A DNA stretch of 64,000 bases from Lasiosphaeria ovina (lineage: Eukaryota > Ascomycota > Sordariomycetes > Sordariales > Lasiosphaeriaceae), in assembly GCA_033439765.1 (NCBI GenBank), contig JAULSN010000002.1:6758001-6822000 (forward strand). The letters are read 5' to 3'. The position numbers and the translations under genes are program-made. Below the pieces are notes generated by a model. That model saw nothing but the letters and a program-made list of their open reading frames with translations, ran no database searches and was not told the DNA's origin. The number at the start of each line of letters is the position of its first letter. Position 1 is the stretch's first letter. Positions 55,513 to 64,000 of the stretch are shown here, piece after piece.

Positions 55513-57103
55513 TCAAGCCTCTTCGCCACAGTTAATGATACATTCGCCGAGCAGACTCCGCTTCAACGTCGACTCCAACAGCCGCGACCTACGATGCGCC
55601 CACCAATGCTCGTCACCCTTCAGCAAGATGCGTGTGGCGCGATAGAAGTGATAGAGCAGCAGCATCGGCTTGGGATCGCTAGAAACGGCGCCTTCCCCAT
55701 CGATAAACGCTCCGAACGCGATTACCGGGAACGTGAAAATATATCTGTTCAGGTCCCGCATCACCTCCTCGAGCTCTTCATCGGTGCCAACCCAGCCGGC
55801 TTCTGGGAGGAAAGAGAGTAGCAAACAGAGCCGCGTGATAACTTGGCTGTACCTGTCCGACCGTGGAAACACGGGTCCGGCCAGATCTTCATTGCCTAGG
55901 CAATCGTCGAGGGGCGCGTCGGTGTCCTCCCCGGGCTCCGACCGCATGAACATGGGGGGGACGGAGAGCTGTTCAACCGACACGGGCCTCGCGTGCGAGT
56001 AGAATACCTGAAAGAACTCGACCGTGCCCCTCTTGAGCCGAGCCCGCCGGCGCAGGCTCTGCCGGGGACTGTGCGCCACCATTTCGGTAAGCATCGACGG
56101 CGTCTCGAATATCCAGGGCAGAGATTTCATGATCGCCACCACCATGGAGTCGCCGAGGCGAAACAGGCGGTCCTGGGACGGGTCATACGCGGCGGTCCCT
56201 CCGCCCGCGTCGAGGAGCGCAAACTCGGTGGAAGCCCAGAGTTCGTACGCGACCAGGATTGAGGTGGATGCGAAGGCGTCAAGGTTAGACACCTCGAGTC
56301 CCTGGGGGAAGTCTTCGTTAAAGTGCCGGAGACTTTCAGACAGGTGAGTGGCGGCGGCCATCTCGTAGGAGGCATCGTCCGTGTGGAGGTAGGCAAGGTG
56401 CCTCGACGAGACGCACAGCAGAGCATGCATCACCGAGGGATACTCGACCGAAACCTTGATGGCTGTTTCCCAGACCGACAGCCCGAAATGCAGTGTGTGG
56501 ACGGTGTGGGTGGTGAAGTGGTGGTACAGCTTCATGTGCCGCAAGTTGACCGTTGCGTTCGGGGTTGGGCCTGCGGCTGCCGCTGAAGGCGACCTTGGGA
56601 CTTGGCAGGAATATGGGCTCGGCCGAGAGCCAATGGCGACCTCCCGCCGTGGAGGCTCTGGCTGGGGAGCCTTTGAGCACCGACGGACCTGGCAGGGCTC
56701 ATTCCGGCGCTGGCAATGCGAACAACGTGGCGCCTTTTCATCGCACTGCAGGAAGGTCGATTAGTGATGCTAACCTAGTTGGCTCCCCGGCGCAACCCTT
56801 GCGTCCAGCGATCAGGCAGGTAGGCAATTAGAGGCGCAGATGCATTCTGCAGGTTGCAGACGCAGACCGGTTGCTTGCCTTGACACGGCGCTTTCGACAG
56901 TTGAGACAGCCGCTCCTCGACTTGTAGTGCGGTCTCTTCAACCTACACGGATCGAGAGTATCGTTTGGTATTGCAGCAAGGCCATCGGCACGAAAGAGAC
57001 CAAAGGGCTGGAGTGTGGGATCTTCTGGCGAGCCGAACGACACAGGAGAGGGGCCGTCGCTCGGCGTAAGCAGACCCATCGTTTCAAGCGTAGTTGTGGA
57101 CAT
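55513..57103 (-). CDS. Zn2Cys6 transcription factor, UPC2-like
   Basis: A 485-residue protein from exons 57103-56879 and 56745-55513. The zinc cluster spans the intron: SGCLNCRKRRVK in exon 1 and CDEKAPRCSHCQRRNEPC in exon 2. This gives the full C-x2-C-x6-C-x6-C-x2-C-x6-C. The donor is GC (AAG|GCAAGC); there is no GT that keeps the cluster, so this is a GC-AG intron supported by protein logic. A Pro/Arg linker leads to LRHMKLYHHFTTHT, then ALLCVSSRHLAYLHTDD and AATHLSESLRHFN, the hallmark of the fungal-specific domain in sterol-uptake (UPC2/ECM22-like) regulators. It is divergent from the ABC transporter, so likely its regulator. Ligand not predictable. Confidence 0.88.
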
Positions 57104-57793
57104 CGCTTCGCATTTGGTGGATAATGGAAGGAACGAGAGGAGAAAGATACGGTGAGTCAGGAATCTAGCCTACAGGAAGGTGCAATGTTTAACTGAAGAA
57201 AGCTCGGAAGGGAAGCCGCAGCCCAGACACCGAACTCCAAGAAACGGAAAGGAAGGGGCACGGAATGAATTCCAACAGCGTTGCAGAGGCGAAAGGCCGC
57301 TAGTCTGTTTCTAGAAATGCGAGGTCACGTGTCGACCCTCGTTCCCCCAGCTTCGGGTTGGCGGCTTGGTCAGCCAATGATGGAGACAAGCGAGACGGGA
57401 AGTGGAACTGTGCGCAGTTATCCTTACCCTGCATGATCCACATTTCTGCTGCATTCAAGGCACCTTCGCATTTCCCAAAATGGACAAGCGAGACGCGATG
57501 GCTTCACCGTCACGTCTCGCTTCCAATTGTAATGTGACGCGTCCCCGGGCTCGGATTCCTATGCCAACTTCCGATTTCTCATCGCCAGCCATTCCACTAT
57601 GCAAGAGAGCTCTGTCTCCCCCCCCCCCCCCCCCCAGTCGCGGGGCTTCCTTTCCTGGCTTTCTTTTTCTTTCTGTTTTCTTTTTGCTCTATATATACTG
57701 CTCCGCCCAAAACAACATGTCTCGAAACTACTCACTCCATCCCGTGTCGGAATTGGCTAGCCTTGATTGTCAAATAATCAACACCAAGCAGCC
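57104..57793. promoter_or_regulatory. bidirectional promoter, Zn2Cys6 regulator / ABC transporter
   Basis: 690 bp between the two start codons. Contains a CACGTG E-box at about 57,325, a C-run of about 16 at 57,621-57,636, a CTTTCTTTTT pyrimidine tract, and TATATATA at about 57,690, roughly 100 bp before the transporter ATG. No paired CGG triplets stand out with certainty. Confidence 0.5.
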
Positions 57794-60700
57794 ATGCTTT
57801 CCGATTCCGAAGCCCTCCCCTCGGGCCGTCCAGACCCGGAAAAGGCACGACGCGATTCGAGCGAAGAACTGATTCTACGACGACAGCTCGAGACCCAGCC
57901 TGCCAATGCTGGGTATTTTGCCATCTTTCGTTACGCAACTTCTTGGGATGTCGCTGCTATCTTGGTCTCTGTGGTCGCTTGTGGGGCCGCAGGCGCCGGA
58001 CAGCCAGTGATGATGGTACATAACAGCTCCAGCCACCGAGTTCAGTTGCGGCGGCGACCAACTTGCTAATGATAATTAATTGCTAGGTTTTTGTCGGATC
58101 CATGACTGGCAGTTTCAGCGACTTGGCTGCTGGATCCACAGCGTCGGACGAATTCATCCACACCATAGAGAACACGGCCCTCAAATTTGTCTATGTCGCT
58201 GTCGCCCAATTCGTCATCCTCGCGGTCGGCATCTACGGTCTGAACCACGTTGGCGAACGCGTGACGAAAAAGCTGCGACACGCATACCTCACCGCCGTTC
58301 TTCGTCAAAACGTCGCCTTCTTTGATGGCGTCGGGGCCGGGGAGATTGCCACTCGCATCTCCAACGACATGAGCCTGGTCCAAGACGGTATCTCGCAGAA
58401 AGTCGGTCTCATCGCCTATGGTGTTGTCGGGTTCTTTAGCTCTATTATCATCGGTCTTGTCACGTATTGGCAGCTTGCTCTAGTTATGCTCGGCGCCCCT
58501 GTCGCCTTGATCCTGTGTAGCGCTATTTTGGGCAACATGATGAAGCGGGCACAAGAGGCCGCAAGTGACGAGTATATTAAGAGCAGCACCTTTGCCGAGG
58601 AGGTTGTTTCGTCCTTCCGCAATGTCATTGCATACGGGTCTCGGGGTCGGTTTCTTGCCCAGTACGACGCTATGCTAGCCCCTGCCCGAAATTATGACAC
58701 CAAAGCCGGCCTTGCCCTCGGCCTGCTCTTTGCCAGTATCCTGGGATTGCTTTATGCTGGTTATGGCCTTGGGGTAAGTCACACAGTTCATTGCTGCCTG
58801 GTACAATCTTTGCTCTGTTCACTGACCACTGCGCCAACTGGGAAGTTCTGGCAAGGTCACAGATTCCTGCAACAGGGCATTGGCAATGTTGGCGACACAA
58901 TCACCGTGCTATTCATCAGCACGATTGCCGGCGTGCTTCTCTCAAACGCAGTCCGCTTTGCTGCATCTCTTGGCCAGGCCGGGATTTCGGCCTCTCGCAT
59001 TTTTGCCACCATTAAAAGACAGTCACCACTTGACCCCCTCTCCACCGATGGAAGACGGCTGGAGAGCTTGGAAGGAGCGATTGAGTTTCAAGGCTTAAGA
59101 ATGGTATACCCTTCCCGACAAGACCAGCTTATCCTCGACGACTTCAATCTCACTGTTCCGCCCGGCAAGACTGTTGCAATTGTCGGACCATCCGGTTCGG
59201 GCAAAACCACAATCTTCGCCATGCTTGAGCGCTTGTACCTACCTCTTAGTGGGACTATTACCCTGGACGGCCACCAGATTGATCATCTGAATATTGGGTG
59301 GCTTCGCTCCCAGATCGGTCTCGTCTCTCAGGATAACTTTTTGTTTAACACTTCCATTTATAACAACATTGCGTATGGCTTGGGCGCTAAGTACGGCAAG
59401 GTATGGTCTCCTCAACTAATTTCTTGAACACCTAGTAGCTACGGTGCTGACATTAGCGAATTTTGTGATCTAGCTGGACGACGAGGCTACGATGCGGCTT
59501 GTTCAGGAGGCGGCTAAGATTGCCAACGCCCACTCATTCATCGAGGAATATCCGGAAGGGTACCACGCAAACGTTGGGGAACGCGGGTCTCGCCTCTCTG
59601 GGGGCCAACGTCAGAGGGTAGCTATTGCTCGTGCGATCGTTGGAAACCCCAAAATCCTTCTGCTCGACGAAGCCACCTCTGCGCTGGACCCCCATAGTGA
59701 GCGCCTCGTGCAGGATGCATTAGCGTCTGCCACGAACGGCAGAACAACCATTATCATTGCGCACCGCCTCTCAACAGTGCAGAGTGCCGATTTGATAGTT
59801 GTAATGCAGAGCGGCAGGGTTGTTGAGAAGGGCACCCACGACAGTCTCCTCGCCGCCGGATCGACTTACGCCTCCCTTGTTCAAGCTCAAGCCCTGCGCC
59901 AAGGGGAGGTAGGCGAGGGAGAACCAGAAGACTCGGGAGACCTGCCGTTGCACAAAGAGAGCACTGCGGTGTCTGCTCTTGGCATCGCCGGTGCTGAGAA
60001 TCAGTCGGGTCCCGGAAAGCACGCCGGGAATGGCTCGGTCTCGCAACTGGCAAGGCTCGTTTGGACCATCAATGCTCCTGAGCGTCCGTATTTGGTCGTT
60101 GGAATCCTCTGCGCCCTACTCGCAGGTCCGGTAGTACCGGTTTCTGGTGTTATCCTCGGTAACGCCGTGGTTTCGCTAACAAATCCGGAGCTCAGCAGCG
60201 GGAGTCTGTCTATGGGCTTCTGGGCCGGCATGTTTCTGATGCTAGCACTGGTAATGTTGTTGGCCCAGGGGCTGCAAGGCTACGTATTGGCGGTAGCCGG
60301 TGCGTCTCTCGGGTCTCGAGCCCGCAGCCGCGCATTTGCATCCATCCTGCGCCAGGACGCTGCATTCTTCGACCGACAGGAAAACAACTCGGGTGCATTG
60401 ACGGCTTTCTTGTCTACCGAAGCCACCAGACTGATGGGCATCAGCGGCAACACACTCGGCAGCATATCCAACAACATCGTAACCATTGTTGCAGCCATCG
60501 CCATTGCATGCGGGTTCGGCTGGAAGCTTGGCCTGGTGGCGACGGCTACGATGCCGCTAATTATGGCTTGTGGATATTTACGCACGTGGGCCGTGGTCAA
60601 GATTGAGCAGCGGTTGAAGCAAGCTACGGCATCAGCTGGAATAGCATCGGAAGCCGTGTCTGCCATTAGAACGGTCGCTACACTAGCGATGGAAGAGACA

Positions 60701-61925
60701 GTGAAGCGCCAGTACGCCGAGAGCCTTGAGTCTGATCAAGCCGCAAACCTGTTTCACGATTTCATTGGGGCAGTCTCGTATGCCCTCAGCCAGTCGCTGA
60801 TACTCTTGGTCAATGCCCTCCTTTTTTGGTATGCCGGCACGAGGCTACTTTTGACTGGAGAGTATACGCTGCAGCAATTCTTCATATGTTACTCGTCTGT
60901 CCTCTTCAGTGCTCAGACTGCATCTGCCATGTTTGCCATGTCTCCAGACATTGCAGGCGCCTTGGATGCTGCTGCTCATCTGAAATACCTCCTCGAAAGC
61001 AAGCCGTCGATTGAGGTCGAGTCAGAGGAAGAGTTGGACGAGGACAAGACATTCTACAATCTCGTCGGCGACGTCGAATTGGAGGCTGTGCGGTTTGCGT
61101 ACCCGAGCCGGCCGAAACACCACGTCATCAAAGATATCGACCTAGCCGCGAGGCACGGCCAGTTCATCGCACTCGTAGGTGGGAGTGGGAGCGGCAAGAG
61201 CACCGTTCTCAATCTCATTGAGCGCTTCTATGATGCAAGCTCTGGCGCTGTGAAGATTGACGGACAAGACATTCGAGAGCTCAACTTGAAGAGGTTCAGG
61301 CGCCATGTTGCTCTCGTTGAGCAGGAGGGAGCCTTGATCGGTGGAACCATACGGGACTCGTTGATCTCAGACGACGAGACCGTGAGCGACAAGTCGCTTG
61401 AGGAAGCTTGCCGAGCAGCTAACATTTACGACTTTGTGGTAAGCCCTCCCTCTGGCCTTGTCGTAGGCTGCAGTAAACTGACGACTGCATAACAGGTCTC
61501 GCTACCCGACGGCTTCAACACACTGACGGGCGCACGAGGAAACCGTGTCTCTGGCGGCCAGAGACAACGTCTCGCCATAGCTAAGGCGCTGCTACGTGAT
61601 CCAAAGATTTTGTGAGTGCAGATACCGTCGCCATTCCATCTTTGCACCACGTTATCCCTTGTCACTAACCTTTCCAAGACTTCTGGATGAAGCCACGTCC
61701 GCTCTCGACTCGACGTCGGAGAAACTGGTACAGAACGCCCTCGACACGGCATCTCGTGGCCGGACAACTATCGCCGTTGCCCACAGGCTCAGCTCCATTG
61801 CTAATGCGGACTGCATCTTTGTCTTTGACCACGGTCGCATCGTCGAGTCTGGAAGCCACGACGAGCTGGTGAAGAGGCGAGGCCGGTACTTTGAGCTTGC
61901 TACCCTGCAGCAGCTGGGTCAATGA
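57794..61925 (+). CDS. full-length ABC-B (MDR1/P-glycoprotein-type) transporter
   Basis: A 1263-residue protein from exons 57794-58015, 58087-58773, 58846-59400, 59474-61438, 61496-61611 and 61679-61925, all GT-AG and in phase. Architecture is TMD-NBD-TMD-NBD. NBD1 has Walker [10 protein letters not shown] (about residue 416), signature LSGGQRQR (about 529) and Walker [13 protein letters not shown] with HRLST. NBD2 has GGSGSGKST (about 1057), VSGGQRQR (about 1162) and [10 protein letters not shown] with HRLSS. All catalytic motifs are present in both halves. Length is normal for fungal MDR1-type pumps. These sit in the plasma or vacuolar membrane and export hydrophobic compounds. The divergent Zn2Cys6 gene suggests inducible control. 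No polyketide or peptide synthase is nearby, so a general detoxification role is most likely. Confidence 0.95.
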
Positions 61926-62579
61926 ATGGCAACACGTCAAGGCTAGACTCGCGCTGGAGTGTGGTATCCTCCACCATGTTGACTCATTAAGAAGAGGCAT
62001 TGCGCGTTGGCAGCCGCCGTGTCTGTCACCACTCAAAATATTTCATTTGTTGCGGGACTCGGTAAAGAATTTGGAAATGACATTGTACAATACATCTATG
62101 TTGGGTAAAATTGATGGGAGAAGATTCCTCCGATAGCTGGCTTGGATCTCTCACCCTGGCGGCGAGTCCTAATTTGTATATTATTTCTTACGATAATTAA
62201 GTTTCCGGAGTCAGCACCTTTCTGGTGAACCATTACTGCAATGGAACTCTGTGACTGGCTCAAGACGACCTTTCCTTTGGTCGGCTTGATTGAAGCAACC
62301 GTACGGAGCTGCGTAATCGGCAATGTGTGAGAGGGCTTCCTGATAGTCGGGTCGGTCGACTGGGTGGCATGGCGGTCCTGGTCGGAAGAGGCGGATTTTG
62401 GTTGGTGTTTTTGCCTGCCTAGTTATGGCAGGTTAAAGGCATCGTGACGACAGGCTCGCTAGGTAAGGAAAGAAGCTCTGGCGTTGATGACTAGCCAGTG
62501 GAGAAGGACTGGCCTCTCCAACTGAGCTGGATTGTCGGCTTCGGTCGCGCGGACCGGCGGCTGAAGCTGATGGTCTTGA

Positions 62580-62760
62580 TTTAGGTCTTGAACCGGACTG
62601 ACAAACGCCCTGGGCCGGAAAAGACAGGTCGGTTTGACAAGCGCTCGACCTAGAAGGGATAAGGTCTGGTGATTAAATTCAGGTCTCTGGAACAGCTTAA
62701 CAAGCGCTCTAGCTAGAAAAGGAAGACTGGCATCTGGTGATATATGTCGAACCTGGCGAT
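62580..62760. repeat. degenerate tandem repeat, about three units
   Basis: Units of about 55-65 bp each contain GACAA/AACAAGCGCTC or ACAAACGCCC, then CTAGAA.GG and GTCTGGTGAT. On the minus strand they read LARALVKLFQRP, LGRALVKPTCLF and PRAFVSPVQD in one frame, so the repeat may once have been coding. Confidence 0.5.
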
Positions 62761-63079
62761 TAGGGTCGAATATCCCCATCTGAGCCGCTGGCCGTGCACA
62801 TCCGCAGGCATTAGTATATGCATTAACTCTTACAATGAAGTCGCGGCGCAAAAGTTAGTTAAAAAAAAGGTGCCACGCGTGCAACTCCATGCAAGAGCTG
62901 ATCTGAATACCGGTATGGTCTACATTGTGGATGTGGCGAAACAACTGGTTGCAAGAGCCGAAAAAGACATTGTAGGCTCGGCATATGCAGGGCAGGCAGG
63001 TAGAACCCTGGACTGCTAATTAGATTTACGTCGTCGATGACAAACAGACTTGAATAGGACGTATTTGACTAACAGTGAA

Positions 63080-63500
63080 AAGGCACCACAACACAAGAAC
63101 CACAAAAGAAACACAACACTTAGCCTCGCCTGCGGCTCGCATTACAGAGTACAGATACAGGAATCCATGGCCGGCTAGTTAATATAACAAAGACAAAGGC
63201 ACTACTGCGTTCACTAGTCTAGCGTTCTCAATTAGTGATAAAAAGACGTGAACCTTGCTAAATAATGGCTAGATTAGAGAAGGCGAGGAGCGATGCCGGC
63301 CGTTTGATCAAAGGAGAGCGGGCTGCTCACCTTATATGACGTGGGCAGGCCAAGAACAAATGGGAAAAAAGTGCACGAGATTAAATTGGTTAAGCGTATT
63401 TGTCATATGGTCTGCTCAAAAGGCTCTGCTCAAGGAGGGACTTCCACATGGTTAAGGGTATAAACAAGCCCCTTATTACCCAGTCCTTGAACCCGTGACT
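63080..63500. repeat. dispersed repeat, copy 2 (related to 33,960-34,300)
   Basis: Contains ACACAAC-rich start, CTGCGGCTCGCATT, GAGCGATGCCGG, GAGCGGGCT and AAGCCCCTTATTACCCAGTCCT followed by TGAACCCGT, in the same order as the first copy. Confidence 0.5.
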
Positions 63501-63902
63501 AATAGGACTGTCAGGGAGGGACTGCCGCCGGCAGGGCAGGAAGGTCTGAGCGAGAAAATGCACTTGGCCGCATCTTCATCTTCCAGGCTGAAAAAGAATT
63601 CGCGCAGCTCTCCTCTCAGAGACTGAGAAGTCTGTAGCCTTGCCGTTGGAAACCTTGCGGCCGCACGCGAATGAGGGACCCTTCTGGTCACGTGGTTGAC
63701 GAACTAGCTGCAGGAGAGGCTCCTGGGTAAGGTAGTCAGTTTACGCAGGGCAGTCTGATTGATGAGCAGTCACACGGCTGTCAACAATTACGTTGGACGG
63801 CAGTCCGAGTGAGGGCACTCCGACTGTTCGAACTTGATAGGGCAGTCGGAAACAACAGCCGTATTGATAGGACTGTCAACGGCTGCACCGATAACTGGGC
63901 TC

Positions 63903-64000
63903 CTGTCAACAACTGTGTTGACAGGTCGCCATGGAAAAGTGAAGGCGTCTAGATGCCTAGGAAAGTTCCTCTCTATATGCCGGCTCTCAAAAAGAAGTAA
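63903..64000. repeat. LTR-like remnant with 22-bp palindrome
   Basis: CTGTCAACA-ACTG-TGTTGACAG is a perfect inverted repeat at about 63,904-63,925. The following 75 bp match 30,303-30,405 loosely (GTGTTGA..AGGCGCCA, then TATGCCGGCTCTCAAAAAG). Cut by the window end. Confidence 0.4.

Larger units (their letters stand above)
61926..64000. other. repeat-rich right end
   Basis: No intact gene. Contains degenerate tandem units (62,580-62,760) and a coding-like stretch at 62,790-63,019 (VAAQKLVKKKVPRVQLHARA) that may be a retroelement remnant. It also contains the second copy of a dispersed repeat (63,080-63,500) and an LTR-like end (63,905-64,000). Confidence 0.45.

Overview
The window is eukaryotic and looks like a filamentous ascomycete (Pezizomycotina, most likely Sordariomycetes). 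Genes carry short GT-AG introns (about 50-150 bp) with CTAAC/CTGAC-type branch sites. Fungus-restricted families occur: UstYa/DUF3328, DUF6594, DUF7730, HET, Zn2Cys6 regulators and Whi5. Several nonsense changes fit CpA-to-TpA mutation, the signature of repeat-induced point mutation (RIP). The genus cannot be told from the sequence.

Layout. 0-14 kb: mostly intact, unlinked genes. These are an SP-repeat coiled-coil protein (runs off the left edge), a small SH3 protein, a small secreted basic/acidic protein, a UstYa-family oxidase, a DUF6594 membrane protein, a three-exon protein with a retropepsin-like DTGS motif, a frameshifted Nudix gene and a DUF7730 gene. 15-26.6 kb: remains of a catabolic gene cluster. 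It holds a phenol-hydroxylase-type FAD monooxygenase, a VOC extradiol-type dioxygenase, an intact FAH-family hydrolase, a Baeyer-Villiger-type monooxygenase, a carotenoid/stilbene-cleavage dioxygenase fragment, a Zn2Cys6 regulator, a P450 C-terminus and half of a sugar-porter MFS transporter. Only the FAH gene is open throughout; the rest have stops, frameshifts, deletions or truncations.

26.8-44 kb: repeat-rich and sparsely coding. It has tRNA-like and dispersed repeats, an RNase H-domain gene with an in-frame stop, an intact papain-like (H...NC) protein, an orphan cysteine-cluster protein, two elements with terminal inverted repeats, a HET-domain gene and a tRNA-derived SINE-like element. 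44-50 kb: a glycine-zipper protein and a Whi5-type G1/S repressor. 50-54 kb: largely non-coding, with a hairpin and a second SINE-like copy beside a damaged membrane-protein gene. 55.5-62 kb: a Zn2Cys6 regulator and a full-length ABC-B (MDR1-type) transporter transcribed divergently from one 690-bp promoter, a likely regulator/efflux pair. 62-64 kb: repeats related to those at 30-34 kb.

Exon coordinates come from splice consensus, reading phase and family expectation by eye. Where all exons sum to a multiple of three this is a real check, but no transcript was available.
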